64,000 bases of DNA, taken from NCBI GenBank assembly GCA_011799875.1, contig CM022300.1:234558807-234622806 (forward strand), given 5' to 3'. Positions 11,741-24,643 of this stretch are shown here, in pieces (within the stretch, counting starts at the first letter, position 1; every line of letters starts with the position of its first letter). Origin of the DNA: Thinopyrum elongatum. Lineage: Eukaryota; Streptophyta; Magnoliopsida; Poales; Poaceae. Under the pieces are notes generated by a model. It made no database searches, was not told where the DNA came from, and worked only from the letters and a program-made list of their open reading frames with translations. The position numbers and the translations under genes are program-made.

Positions 11741-13470
11741 AACAAATGAAATAGATGAGATATTCTTTAATCAAGCACCAATCCTTAAACATAATTTGCC
11801 TGTGAAAACTCTTGGAGGTCCTCCTCCACCTAAGGGTTATCCTGTGTTTCAACTTAAGAAATTACCTAACACTTTTAAATATGCTTATCTTGGTGAAAAG
11901 AAGATATATCCTGTTATTATCAATGCTAACCTTTCAGAGCATGAAGAAAAGGGATTACTTAAAACTCTGAGTAACCATCGTGCTGCTATTGGATATACTC
12001 TTGATGATCTTAAGGGCATTAGTCCCACTCTATGTCAGCAAAAGATTAATATGGAATTAGATGCTAAGCCAGTTGTTGATCATCAATGACGATTAAATCC
12101 CAAAATGAAGGATGTGGTAAGAACTGAAATATTGAAGCTTCTGGAGGTGGGTATAATTTATCCCATAACTGATAGTAGATGGGTTAGTCTTGTTCATTGT
12201 GTTCCTAAGAAAGGAGGTATAACTGTTGTTCCTAATGATAAAAATGATCTCATCCCGCAAAGAATTGTAACTAGCTATAGGATGGTAATTGATTTCAGGA
12301 AATTAAACAAAGCTACTAGAAAAGATCATTACCCCTTTCCTTTTATTGATCAAATGCTATAAAGATTATCTACGCATACACACTTCTATGTCCTTTATGG
12401 TTATTCTAGTTTTTCACAAATACCTATGTCAAAAGAAGATCAAGAGAAAACTACTTTTACTTGCCATTTTGGAACTTATGCTTATAGACGCATGCCTTTT
12501 GGTTTATGTAATGCACCTACTACCTTTCAAAGATGTATGACTGCTATATTCTCTGATTTTTGTGAAAAGATTGTTTAGGTATTCATGGATGATTTTTCCT
12601 TTTATGGGACTTCTTTTGATGATTGCTTAAGCAACCTTGATCGAGTTTTGTAGAGATGTGAAGAAACTAATCTTGTCTTGAATAGGGAGAAGTGTCACTT
12701 CATGGTCAATGAAGGTATAGTACTTGGGCATAAAATTTCTGAACGAGGTATTGAAGTAGATAAGGCTAAAATTGATGCAATTGAGAAAATGCCATGTCCT
12801 AAAGATATTAAAGGTATAAGAAGCTTCCTTCGTCATGCTGGTTTATATAGGAGATTCATTAAAGACTTCTCTAAAATTTCTAGGCCTCTTACTAATGTTT
12901 TGCAAAAAGATGTTCCATTTGTTTTTGATAATGATTGCGTAGAAGCCTTTGAAATACTTAAGAAAGCCTTAATCTCTGCACCCATTCTTCAACCACCTGA
13001 TTGGAACCTACCATTTGAAATTATGTGTGATGCTAGTGACTACGCTGTTGGTGTTGTTCTAGGACAAAGAGCTGATTAGAAATTGAATGTTATCCATTAT
13101 GCTAGTAAAACTCTAGACAGTGCGCAAAGAAATTATGCTACTACTAAGAAAGAATTTTTAGCATTTGTGTTTGCATGTGATAAATTCAGATCTTACTGTT
13201 TATTCTAAAGTAACTGTTCACATAGATCATGCTGTTGTTAAATATATTATGGAAAATAAAGATGCTAAACCTATGTTGATTAGGTGGGTTCTTCTGCTAC
13301 AAGAATTTGATTTGCATATTATTGGTAGAAAGGGAGCTGAGAATCCCGTAGCTGATAATTTGTCTAGAATGAAAAATGTTCTTGATGACAAACTGCCTAT
13401 TGATGATAGTTTTCCCGATGAACAATTAGCTATTATAAATGCTTGTGGTAATATTCCCTCGTAAGCAGAC
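11741..13470 (+). pseudogene. E3 reverse transcriptase - RNase H, multiply broken
   Basis: Homologous throughout to E5 58209-59940. The RT N-terminus, the [19 protein letters not shown] block, the MPFGLCNAP block and the catalytic FMDDFSFYG (12582-12608) are all readable. Domain A is altered (FYVLYGYSSFSQ, where E5 has [11 protein letters not shown]), so a catalytic Asp is lost. Stops in the RT frame lie at 12087, 12360, 12576, 12651 and 13077. A frameshift near 13197 falls in RNase H, whose CDASDYAVG motif and IDH (TDH in E5) block remain. No protein can be made from it intact. Confidence 0.88.
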
Positions 13471-14692
13471 TATGCTAATTACAATGTTGCTAAATATATA
13501 CCACCTAGTTTCAGATATTAACAATAGAAAAAGTTCTTCTTTGATTTAAGATATTACTTTTGGGATGATCCACATCTTTATAAAGAAGGAGTAGGTGGTG
13601 TTATTAGACTTTGTGTACCTGAGCATGAACAGAAACAGATCCTACTGAAGTGTCATTCCGAGGCATAAGGAGGACACCATGCTGGAGATAGAACCTCACA
13701 GAAGGTACCATAGTCTGGTTTTTATTGGCCTACCCTTTTTAAGGATGCACGTAAGTTTGTCCTTTCTGGTGATGAATGTCAAAGAATTGGTAAAATTGGT
13801 AGACGTCAAGAAATGCCTATGAATTATTCACTTGATTTGAACCATTTGATGTTTGGGGATTTGATTATATGGGACCTTTTCCTTCCTCTAATGGGTATAC
13901 ACACATTCTAGTTGTTGTTCATTACGTTACTAAGTGGGTAGAAGCTATTCCAACTAGTAGTGCTGTTCATAACACTTCTATTAAAATGCTTAAAGAAGTT
14001 ATTTTCCCGAGGTTTGGAGTCCCTAGATATCTAATGACTGATGGTGGTTCACATTTTATTCATGGTGCTTTCCGTAAACTCCTTGCTAAATATGATGTTA
14101 ACCATAGAATTGCATCTCCTTATCATCCTCAGTCTAGTGGTCAAGTTGAATTGAGTAACAGAGAAATGAAATTAATTTTGCAAAATACCTTTAATAGGTC
14201 TAGAAAGAATTGGTCTAAGAAACTTGATGATGCATTATGGGCTTATAGAACTGCTTATAAGAATCCTATGGGTATGTCTCCGTATAAAATGTTTTATGGA
14301 AAAGCAAGTCATTTACCTCTAGAGTTAGAACATAAAGCATATTGGGAAATTAAAGAACTTAACTATGACTTCAAACTTGCCGGTGAAAAGAGGTTATTTG
14401 ATATTAGCTCGTTAGATGAGTGGAGAACCCAAGCTTATGAAAATGCTAAGTTGTTTAAAGAAAAGGTTAAAAGATGGCATGATAAAAGAATTCAACAATG
14501 GGAATTAAAGTGGGCGAGTATGTTCTATTGTGCAACTCTAATTTTAGATTTTTTGCAGGAAAACTTCTCTCCAAATGGGAAGGACCGTATATCATCGAAG
14601 GAGTTTATCGCTCCGGAGCTATCAAGATCAATAATGCCGAGGGTACCAATCCGAGGGTGGTTAATGGACAACGAATTAAACATTATATCTAA
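13471..14692 (+). pseudogene. E3 integrase, broken
   Basis: Would insert element cDNA into the genome. In the N-terminal zinc region stops appear at about 13518, 13666 and 13710, and the second Cys of the HHCC set reads Gly (SGDEC where E5 has SCDEC). After a frameshift near 13830 the core is open from 13869: FDYMGP with the first Asp, MTDGGSHF with the second, and QVELSNRE with Glu after exactly 35 residues. Another frameshift near 14490 moves the C-terminal part ([20 protein letters not shown]) to a different frame. No chromodomain follows. Confidence 0.88.
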
Positions 14693-14906
14693 AGTACACC
14701 CATTAAAGTTGAAACTAATATTATTCAAACTATGACACTAGAGCAGCACATAAGAGAGACCTTCTGGAACACTCCAGAACACTGAAAAAGAGTAGGTATG
14801 TGGTACAGTAAGTAAGCCGACTCCGAAAATTCCATTAAAATAATCTCTGTCCGTTTTGGAATATTAGAAAAAAATACTAGAATAAGAAACAGCCGAGGGG
14901 ACCCCA

Positions 14907-14973
14907 GAGGAGGTCACAAGGCAGTAGGAGCGCCCACCCCCTGGGGCGCGCCCTAGTGCCTTGTGGGCCCCTC
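14907..14973 (+). repeat. GC-rich hairpin upstream of the E3 extra ORF
   Basis: Left arm gaggaggtcacaaggca (14907-14923) pairs with right arm tgccttgtgggcccctc (14957-14973), 14 of 17 positions. The loop is rich in gcgccc/gggcgcgccc. It has the same design as the LTR hairpin of E5 (55187-55258) and stands at the same place as 61386-61460. Confidence 0.6.
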
Positions 14974-15030
14974 GTGTGCCTTCCCAAGTCCGTTTTCTTC
15001 TGGAATATTTGTTTCGCATGACAAAAATTC

Positions 15031-15128
15031 TTTATATATACTGCTGGCTGTTTTGACCACTGTATCACAAGATTCTCCTCTGTTCTTTTTTCGTGCTATT
15101 TTATGTCAGATTTCCAAGTCCAGGCATC
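15031..15128 (+). promoter_or_regulatory. Possible internal promoter or splice acceptor before the E3 extra ORF
   Basis: A TATA-like tttatatata (15031-15040) lies about 90 bp before the ATG. A pyrimidine-rich cctctgttctttttt block and a ttatgtcag acceptor-like site follow. The same order, spacing and pyrimidine block occur in E5. Whether it acts as promoter or splice site cannot be told from sequence. Confidence 0.35.
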
Positions 15129-15800
15129 ATGTCTTGTTCCTCCTCCAACAACGTGGGAGACGATGCTTGGTTGCTGCAGATGGAATTAAGGAGAGAGGGA
15201 ACTAAGGAGGTTACCATGGAGGAAAATGAAGGAGACTCGCTCGAGGTCTACCCTCTGGCTTCGGAGAGGGGCACTCTGGCTTGCATCTCCACTGCTCCAA
15301 ATCCCCATCAAGCCATGAGGTCGATGAACAATCAAGATGACCGGGATGTACAATAAGGGCTTCCTACTAGGAGACCCTTACACAGGTTACATCGGAACAA
15401 TTTTCATAACTTCGTTCACAATTATGGCATTGAAAACACTCCCCGTGTGCACATACCTTCCAATTGGGACATATCTCGTCGAAGAGAGAGTGATCCAGGA
15501 AGGAACTCTTGGGGGCCGGAGAATAAGCATATTATGGACGAGTTGCAAAAGAATATAGAGATGATCCGTCACATGCTTCAGGAGATTCAGAATTTGAGTG
15601 AGATCCTCATGAACATCAAGAGAGACAAGCCCATTACTTCATCATTACCATCATCACCGACGAAAGAAACTAGAGTACATGGGTATGGGCACCACCCTTG
15701 GTTTGTTCCAAGCTTGGGGGAGGTGCCCCGGTATCGTATCATCATCACTTTTATTATCTTTACCTATCTTAGTTCAGTCCTTAGTTATTTCGTGATTTAG
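15129..15800 (+). pseudogene. E3 extra ORF (env-like position), one stop
   Basis: One frame from ATG 15129 through 15800, broken only by TAA at 15354. The N-terminal part is acidic. After the stop a C-terminal segment with regular hydrophobic spacing (ELQKNIEMIRHMLQEIQNL) suggests a coiled coil, followed by a Ser/Pro-rich tail ending in TKET. E5 has an ORF at the same place with the same layout and the end PKKET, where its true stop lies; E3 reads through that point. The middle parts have diverged. Position matches the env-like or additional ORFs of Athila-lineage elements, but no signal peptide or membrane segment is visible in the shared part. Function unknown. Confidence 0.6.
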
Positions 15801-17172
15801 AAGAATAAAAGTTTAGTATGATCTATTTTCGAGTGCTAGTTTCGTGATCTATCTATCTATGTAATCGAGTAGAGATTTATATAATAAATATTAGTTTGAG
15901 TTATGCTTCTTACTTTTATGGTTCAATCTTAGAAATAAAAATAATAAAAAGATCATATGCTAGTCCCATGGAAAGTAATGAGTTTACATAAAGAAAAGTA
16001 TAATTGATAAATTTGTTGGAAGTTAACAAACATAGTATTGATCGATGATGCAATTCATGAAAGATTAATAAGGGAAGATAAGATTCACATATAAATATAC
16101 TATCTTGGACATCTTTTAGTATTGTAAGCCCCCATTAAGTATTCTATGTCAATTTGTTGACGTTGGACAAGGAAGACAACATAATGAGTTATGTTTGCTT
16201 ATATTCACATAGAAGTTACATTGTCATGGATCCTCCAACATGTGGTGCTTGCTCAATATCTTTGCTAGCCAAAAATCTGCACCAAGTAGAGATACTACTT
16301 GTGCATCCAAAACCCTTAAACCTAGTTTCATGCCATGAGAGTCCACTATATCTACCTATGGATTGAATAAGATCCTTCAAGTAAGTTGTCATTGGTGCAT
16401 AAAGCAATAAAAAATGCTCCTGAATATGTATTATCTTTCATTGTAAGGCAAAATAAGCTTTGTATGATCTTGTGATGGTAAAGAAATAAAAGTGACAGAC
16501 TGCATAATAAAGGTTGCTATCACAAGGGGCAATATAAAGTGACGTTCCTTTACATTAAGAGCTTGCACATCCAAAAATAAAAAGCACATGACATCCTCTG
16601 CTTCCCTCTTCCAAGGGCATATCTTTTACTTTTATGTATTTACTTTTCATGCAAGAGTCAATAGTGTTCTTCTCTGTTCCTTTTTCATTTTTTCTCTTTG
16701 TAAGCATCATGTCGTGGGGAAAGATCTAGGCATACATATCCAGTTGGATATGAGTGATCATGAGTTATTATTATTGACGTTACCCTTGAGGTAAATGAGT
16801 TGGGAGGCGAAACTATAAGCCCCTATCTTCCTATGTGTCTGACTGAAAATTTTGCTCCTGAATGATAGTTGAGTATGTGGACTTGCTAAATGAAAGCTCT
16901 TACATGAGACCCTTCCTGAGAATATGATCAATTGCGATTGCTTTGTTGACTAAGAACATAGTTTGTTAGCTGTCAAGAAAGTTTATGCTCTATACTTCGT
17001 TATTGTGATGAATTGTTACTTGATCATGAGAAGTTTTATGATAATATATTGTTGCTATGATAATGATCATGATGCTACTATGTCCGTATTTGTTTTTTTA
17101 TCGAAACCTCTCTCTCTAAACATGTGGTCATGATTATCGATATCGGCTTTCGCTTGAATACAAGCAAGGTCT
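15801..17172 (+). other. E3 3' non-coding region
   Basis: Homologous to E5 62063-63514, with no ORF conserved between the two. It starts just after an internal copy of the polypurine motif (aagcttgggggagg, 15710-15723) and ends with the cttgaatacaagcaaggtc block that precedes the polypurine tract. Confidence 0.7.
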
Positions 17173-17186
17173 AAGCTTGGGGGAGT
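17173..17186 (+). other. E3 polypurine tract
   Basis: aagcttgggggagt immediately before the LTR start TGATACGTCC. Confidence 0.8.
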
Positions 17187-17252
17187 TGATACGTCCATTT
17201 TGTATCATGTTTTCCTACTGTTATTTATAATGTTTTTGATCATTATAACACT
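17187..17252 (+). repeat. E3 3' LTR, first part
   Basis: The first 66 bp of the LTR, TGATACGTCCATTTTG onward, ending in the acact target copy of S. It continues at 22670. Confidence 0.9.
17248..17252. repeat. Target-site duplication of S, left copy
   Basis: acact, repeated at 22665-22669. Confidence 0.88.
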
Positions 17253-17866
17253 TGTGAGAACCCGGAAATTATTTCTAGACCCTCATGTGTATATTTGTCA
17301 ATCCAGGATCAACTTGACAACACAGCGAAATGGTATCATTGCAGAACATTTAAAATAAGCATAAGTTTAATAACTCTTGCCACAAGGCATACATAGTGAA
17401 ATGTCTCATGACATTTATTACAACCAGAAACACAGCAGAATATATAAGTACGTAGCGACTCCATCTCAGCCACAGGCAGTCGATGTAGTCAACGTGTCCT
17501 CACTCCTCAGGATCATCATAATAATCGTAGTCGACGCCCTCGTCTTCATAGATCTCTGTTATTCAACAAAAGTATTGCCATGAGTACATTACGTACTCAA
17601 CATGCCTCCCACGGAGAAGGACCTAATAGCTACATGTGGCTTCAAAGGAAGGCTGTATGGCTCATTTGCATAAAAGCTAATTTTGTTTGAAAAATATAGC
17701 AGCTGGATAAAAGCAGTTTTTGATGAAACATGTTTTATCTCCAGAATAACTTTCATCAAAGTGAGGATCCTCGATCAACTCACACTCTTCATAGGTTTCA
17801 AGAATAGGGGCAAAGAGGGAATAAGCAAGACAGGTCCCGTATGTCAAGAAAGATTCATGTGTCGTC

Positions 17867-17945
17867 CATGACCGTGGACACGGCTATTCGAATAGTTTTA
17901 CACTCTGCAGAGGTTGTACACTTTACCCACACGACACAATCCCGA
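17867..17945 (-). promoter_or_regulatory. Conserved LTR island with palindrome CTATTCGAATAG (S)
   Basis: Palindrome at 17884-17895 inside ccgtggacacgg...cactctgcagaggt...ttacccac, the same layout as in L1, L2 and H. Confidence 0.5.
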
Positions 17946-19380
17946 CTTGTTGCCACCAGTGGCCGCTGGCATAGTACACCATTTGGTATACCGGCAGGGA
18001 GATTGTGATGAGGTCTTTCATTAGACCAAACTTACTGTGCCAAGCCCACTAGGTTTCAACACGGAAGTAACCGCAGTTCTTAGTCCGGGCCCCCCTTTTG
18101 TGCCGAGGATACTCCTCGCAAGGCAGCTATCCTATCTGCGGTACGGCGATGACGACAATAAGAGTGAACTAACTAATTAACCAAGCCAGTGCCCATATAG
18201 CATGTGGTTGTATAGTTATCACAATCTTCAAATCCAAGACTTATTAGGCCTCATGCGGCACGGATGACTGATTGCCCCCTTCAACTCGCGAAGGGCAGCC
18301 AATCGCTCATTCAATCCTTGATTCAGCTGTCGCCCGCACCAGTATTCAGATGGTAAGTTTCACCCAGAGTAGAAGAGGATAGAGAGGGTCAACAAGGGCC
18401 AACTGGCCTAGCTCAGCGTTAAGTTTCAACTGTCAATGACTTAGAGGTCATTCAACAAAGCACCTATAGGGTGATAAGCATGGCTAAGCATTTCTACTCT
18501 ACCAGAATTATATACTTCTACTCAGGTGTCAAGTAAAATAGGCGACAAGTGGATCAGGGTAATGTGTCAATCGACACGCTAGCTACGAGAATTTAAAATA
18601 GCATGCACATAGTAACAATAAAACTCAATGCAATTTTGTTAGCCATAGGATAAGCATGATCAAGAAGGAAGCATGCCTTCGTTGTTGAGTCCTTCTTCGG
18701 TAACCTGATTTTGTCCATGTCCAACGTCGTCACTCCCTACTCGTCGTAATGATAGCAAAAGACAAACAATAAATACCAAAGCAAAAGTAAATCCAAATAA
18801 CATCCAAAATAAATAAGAGTAGATGGATAACAAGATATTGATCAAGATGGAGATTCTGAAATGAGGTAGCACGATTGGGACGTAAGAGAGATGATTCAAT
18901 GAAGTGACAGGGTTAGGTTGACACAGCTAAGGAAGGCCTACGATCAAGACTAAAGTTCTCTTATGAACTAGTAGTGCCCAGCACACATCACAACTAACTA
19001 TATAGGAAACTACTTCATAATCTAGCAATGGCATCAACACACATGGAATGAAACCAACATATGCATTTTAACTACACAATCACAACATGTCATGATAAAG
19101 TTAAAAGTTAACCTTAGATAAATATTTAGATAGAACCTAAATATTTACAATGGTCAATAGCAGCCAAACATTTAGATCAGCTATATGCTAATTCGAAAGA
19201 AAGCATTCTCTAAGATAACCAAACCAACATTGTAAGCCATACTAGTCAAGCAATCAAACATCATTCAATAAAATGAATTGAATTGATCTAGGTCTAGACC
19301 TAAATCATTACTAAAAGATAATAGGATCAATTATATCACACAATTAACAAGAAACTATACAACAAATAGAACAAAAGGAT

Positions 19381-19420
19381 GAACAACTATCCTAAACATT
19401 GAACAACTATCCTAAACATG
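19381..19420. repeat. Short tandem duplication in the AT-rich core of S
   Basis: gaacaactatcctaaacat occurs twice with 20-bp period. Confidence 0.85.
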
Positions 19421-22400
19421 GTATGATTAAGAGCGGTAATCAACCACAAATAAATGTTTAGATAACTCTAAATATTTATAATGGTCAAACATTAACTAAA
19501 GGATATGAATCCACCAAGCATCTAATAGCAAGCATTCCACAACAAAAGCCAAACTAACACTAAGGTGAAAGGTAATCAAACCATTAATAGTAAGACGCAC
19601 ATCATAGAAGGCATTTGAATGGAGAATAACTAAACGTCGTAACAAATAACACAAACAACAGACATACGAGTGATCATGAGAAGATACTAAACAAGGATAT
19701 GCTCCTTACAATAAGAAACAACAATTATCCAATAACAACACAACTAGCTATAAGATTACCTTCACATGCTTGAAATAACAAATGACGATACACACACTAA
19801 GTGTATGATCAAAGCACAACTCTATTAACATGACATATCACTCGTACTAAACATATGATGAACTAAGGCAACAAGTATAGAACACTCATAATAACAAATG
19901 ATACAAATTTAAACATATATGAGTAACAATAAACTAGGCAACTATAACACATAGAACATCATAAGACATGAAAGATTACTTGCATGAAAGATGTCTAGGA
20001 ATACAATAACGCATCAAAATATAATGAAGTCCATGCATATAACAATATAACAACTAGATATACCACTAAGCATGCAAGATCAACACATAAGCTACACACT
20101 ATGCTACCAATACAATACACTCATAATAACAACATAACCCAGTTGATATCAACTAACCAAACATCAAGCATATCATTGGCACACAACAATATCATGCTAG
20201 TTGCGACTTATAAGCACAAAGGATAAATCATACTAAGCAAGTAAACATCTAGGCCATGGCATCAATGATATCAAGCAGTGAAATACCAAAGCATGAATAA
20301 TGGAAACGACATGCATTTCCTATCGAGTACAACTTACACTTGCACGAACATAGGACACTCAACTAGGTATGATCTATAACATGAATTGGTACACACACAC
20401 CATGCAATATAGTTATCCAAACACAACATCATGATATGGCATTGATCAGGCAAGAAGAAATCCTACTTAAATGAATATATGAGATCATAAACTACCAGAT
20501 GTATCTACTAACCAGTAAAGGTTAACCCTATGTGTCATCATACAAACGTATTAGCAATCTAATAACAAATCCAAAAAACAAGAGGAACAACTAGGCAATT
20601 CATTAAACATCTAGCATAATTAAATTATGCAAAACACATGAAATAATATGACTCAACTATACTAGACATAGTATAGTTTCAAACCAATAAAACAAACATG
20701 CGACATGAATGAACATGAATATGTAAACTATATATAAGATTTCTCTATGTTAAACAATAAGAAAATAAGAAAACATGAAGTATTTAATAATTAGAGAAAT
20801 CAAAAAAAGCTTAGAATAATCTTACAAAGTCCTAAGCATGGAGACAATTCACCAAAAATCTGTACGCATTCTCAACATAGAACAATAAATAGTACTAAGC
20901 ATTATTTAAATGATAACAATACGATTACCTATCAATGCTCCAAATCTAATTAAAATAGTAACACCCGACAAGCATGTACGAACAATAATAATCCGATACA
21001 CCAATCAACTCTTACAGATGGTAAGATTTTGCAAAGACTTGTACAGAGACATCATAGGACTATGCACGCACCAAAGAAAAATATCATCAAGAACAAACTA
21101 TATTTGACAATGTAAAAAATCCTACAAATATGACTAATAAATCACATGACACTCTCGTAAAAAAATATGAGATGATTAACATGCACTCCTAACATATCCC
21201 GAACATATGAATGATAAAATATTAACACAAAAGTTCACGGGTGAACTACTACACATGTGATAATTCACAAGACCTATTGCAAAGGCATATCACACTACTA
21301 TATGATGCAGGAAATTAACACATGAAACTGTACAAAACTATATTAAAATATATCATTCTAATTGAAAGAACAACTGGATAAAATACATTCTAAAAACCGA
21401 GTTGCCGATCTAGCAAATTAGTTCCACCAACAGGTTCCTATCATCATAGGGAGCATTTGATACATTCGGCATGAAGTCATCCGAGGAACAGAAACTACGG
21501 GAACATGCCGATGCCACCGAATGGCCTCCTATTTTGGACGCACGTGGCCAACTAAAGAAATAGGCCCTAAAATGATGCCTAACAGATGGACAAGGTATAG
21601 GGAAGTGGGCCTGCGAAAGGAATTGGACAAGAGCTCACCGAACTTGACGAAACAGCGCGATGAACTCGACGAACAGCGTAGACGTACATGCAGAATTCTT
21701 TGTGTACAGTTGACGGAACGAACTTCTTCTTCCCTGGATGGATTCATGGCATGGTGGAGAAGAACCTGGTGCAAGGGTTTGGACAGAGATGGTCCGAGTC
21801 ATCTGGTTCGAGACCTTGCGTCCATGGAGCACCATTCTTTGGAGAGAGTTTCTGGAGATAGAGAGGAAGGGTGAGGGCAAGAGTTGTTGAGGGAATGAAA
21901 GAGGAGGTGGAGGCGCACGTATATGTTCTGAAGGTTTTGGAAACGATGGGGAGTCAAGGAGATTAGAGAAGGGAAGGAGTTCATGTACATGTCGTTTCTC
22001 CTCTGTAGGTCGTGCGTGCGAGTGGAAGAGGAAAAGAAGCGTTTGGGCTAGCGTTCAAAGATGGTAAGTGGAGAGAATTAAGGAAAATGAGAAGTTAGAG
22101 GGGAGAGAATTAAAGGAAGGTAGCAGTCAAAACGTAGGTTTCTCTCCATGCATGATCAGTAGGTGAGAAGAAAAGGTTCAGCCACCACGTACTGTTAATG
22201 GGCTAAGGCCCAGGTGGAAAGAAAAATAAAGAAAAGAGATATAGAGAGAAAGAAAAATAGTTTGGGCTAGGCCCATGCGGTTCTAAAAATATATAGAGAA
22301 AAGATAGAAGTTGATTGAGTCTATGGAAGTTGGTCTAGAGTTTGAGAGAGGGAAAACAGATTGATTTTCCTCTGAGTAAAATTTAGAAATTGAAAGAAAC

Positions 22401-22664
22401 TCAAACAAATATCAAATTGATATCAGAAACACCAAAGAAAATTCAAAAGCGCATATTTAAATATTCCAAAGAAGAGAAAATAAAGCCCGACTAGAAGAAA
22501 AGAAGCAAACTCAAATTTTAATTTAGGTTTGCATTAATTCAAATTAAATCCTCCAATTTATAAAACTCAATTTAAGCTTTGTTACCAAATAAAACAAATG
22601 AAATTTTCTTGTCCTGATTTTTGGAAAACTTTTTCTTAAACATTCCGAGAATCGGGATGTTACA

Positions 22665-22669
22665 ACACT
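22665..22669. repeat. Target-site duplication of S, right copy
   Basis: acact, identical to 17248-17252. Confidence 0.88.
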
Positions 22670-24116
22670 TTGTGATGCAATTCTAATGCCCTTTCTCTCT
22701 TAATTTGCAAGATTTACATGAAGAGGGAGATTGCCGGAAGCTGAAATTCTGCACATGAAAAACCTATATCAGAGATACCTATTCTGCACAACTCCAAATG
22801 AGCTGAAATTTCATGGAGAATTTTTATGGAATATATAAAAAATACTAGGGCAAAGAAGTACCAGAGGGGACCCACTAGCTGCCCACAAGACAGTAGGGCG
22901 CGACCACCCCCTTGGTGCACCCTAGTGCCTTGTGGGTCCCCTGGAAGGCCACCGACCCCCATCTTCAGCTATACGAAGGGTTTTGATCTAGAAAATATCA
23001 AGAGAATACTTTCGGGATGAAGCGCCGCCGTCTCAAGGCGTAACCTGGGCAGGAGCACTTTTGCTCTTCGGCGGAGCGATTCCGGCAGGGACACTTCCCT
23101 TAGGGGGGAATCAAAGCCTTCGACATCACCAACAACCCTCTCATCGTGGGAGGACCGATCTTCATCAAACTCTTCAACAGCACCATCTCATCTCAAACCC
23201 TAGTTCATCTCTTGTATCAAATCTCTGTCTCAAAACCTCAGATTGGCACCTGTGGGTCGCTAGTAGTGTTGATTACATCTTGTAGTTGATGCTAGTTGGT
23301 TTATTTGGTGGAAGATTATATGTTCAGATCCTTGATGATATTCAATACCCCTCTGATCTTGAACATGAATATGATTTCTGAGTAGTTACTTTTGTTCTTG
23401 AGGACATGGGAGAAGTCTTGTAATAAGTAATCATGTGAATTTGGTATTCCTTCGATATTTTGATGATATGTATGTTGTTGCTTCCCTTAGTGGTGTCATG
23501 TGAATGTCGACTACATGCAATTCACCATACTTGGGCCTAAGGGAAGGCATTGTGGAGTAATAAGTAGATGATGGGTTGCTAGAGTGACAGAAGCTTAAAC
23601 CCTACTTAATGCATTATTTCGTAAGGGGCTGATTTGGATCCATATGTTTCATGCTATCGTTAGATTTATCTTAATTCTTCTTTCGTAGTTGCAGATGCTT
23701 GTGAGAGGGCGTAATCATAAGTGGGAGGCTTGTTCAAGTAAGAACAACACCCAAGCACTGGTCCACCCACATATCAAATTATCAAAGTAGCGAACATGAA
23801 TCAAACATACATGTTGAAAGTGACTAGATGAATTCCCATGTGTCCTCGAGAATGCTGTGCTTACTATAAGAGAACATTCTGGCCTATACTTTGCTATAAA
23901 AAGGATTGGGCTACCTTTCTGCACCTTTTTTACAATTTCTACTTGTTGCTCGTTACAAATTACCTTGCTATCAAACTATCTGTTACTGATAATTTCAGTG
24001 CTTGCAGAGAATACCTTGGTGAAAACCGCTTGTCATTTCCTTCTGCTCCTTGTTGGGTTCGACACTCTTACTTATCAAAAGGACTACGATTGATCCCCTA
24101 TACTTGTGGGTCATCA
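22670..24116 (+). repeat. E3 3' LTR, second part
   Basis: Collinear with E5 5' LTR from about 54980 to its end. It carries the GC-rich hairpin region near 22870-22945, a TATA-like ctatacgaaggg near 22970 and the terminal ttgtgggtcatca. Whole LTR without S is about 1.5 kb. Confidence 0.9.
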
Positions 24117-24118
24117 GT

Positions 24119-24643
24119 GACATGCTTAACAATAAAAGAAGTATGGATCTGTTGGAACAGGTGGCTACAATAATAGAGTATCCCTTTGAAAACAAGATAC
24201 CAGAAAAGTTGTGCGACTCAGGTATACCCAGAATATCTTGCTCAATTCGTAATCTTGATATAAATAATGCTCTTTGTGATGTAGGGGCAGGCGTTAGTGT
24301 GATGCCTCTACCTCTTTATCATAAGTTGAATCTAGTTGAATGTATGCCCACAAGTATAACCTTCTACATGGCAGATAAGTCAACAAAGAAGCCAGTGGGA
24401 GAGGCTGAGAAAGTTCCGCTAAGATTAGACGGGCATGTTATACCCACTTATTTTGTTATCCTTGACATGCCTAAAGATGAATAATTATCAATTATCCTCG
24501 GTAGTCCATTTCTGAATACCGCAGGTGCTGCGCTGGATTGCTCTAAAGGGAAAGTAACCTTTAGGATATGCAAGGTAGAAATAGTGAACTACTTCCTGAA
24601 GTAGCCAGGAGCGAGAGAGAAGTATGTTCTCCCACCTAAATGA
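24119..24643 (+). pseudogene. E4 gag C-terminus - aspartic protease
   Basis: The frame carries the active site CDVGAGVSVMPLPLYHKL (DLGA is the usual form) and, after a stop at 24482, the ILGSPFLNTAGAALDC motif. Further stops lie at 24602 and the end at 24641. The upstream part (DLLEQVATIIEYPFENKIPE) is the gag-protease linker. The open stretch formally begins inside E3's LTR (24050), an accident of insertion. Frame and motifs match the protease of G and the Athila type. The gene cannot give a full product. Confidence 0.82.

Larger units (their letters stand above)
17253..22664 (-). mobile_element. S: solo LTR of a long-LTR (Sukkula/LARD-like) element, 5412 bp
   Basis: On the minus strand it begins TGTAACATCCCG and ends GGGTTCTCACA, flanked by acact on both sides. 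There is no primer site, polypurine tract or second LTR between the ends, so a single LTR remains, the usual result of LTR-LTR recombination. About 18960-21480 is strikingly A/C-rich and AT-rich with no ORF; 21500-22050 is more balanced. The sequence around 17867-17945 matches the palindrome island of the other long LTRs. Short ORFs (for example 21521-21874) show no family resemblance. Confidence 0.85.
10374..24116 (+). mobile_element. E3: Athila-like Ty3/gypsy retrotransposon, 5' part outside window
   Basis: Visible order: gag, protease, RT, RNase H, integrase, extra ORF, 3' non-coding region, polypurine tract, 3' LTR. S interrupts the LTR at 17253-22664. It is collinear with E5 throughout, and the LTRs are of the same family. 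The integrase region shows no chromodomain. The CDLGASVSAIP protease motif and an extra ORF after integrase fit the Athila lineage; the tRNA-Asp site supporting that is visible only in E5. E3 is more decayed than E5. The 5 bp after its end (gtgac) should be one target-site copy. Confidence 0.9.

Noticed and set aside
15354..15356. Stop-codon readthrough to make a longer E3 extra protein
   Set aside because: E5 has no stop at this place and E3 is broken all over, so decay is the simpler explanation.
21521..21874. 117-codon ORF in S
   Set aside because: Inside the solo LTR, overlapped by several antisense ORFs, no recognisable motif.
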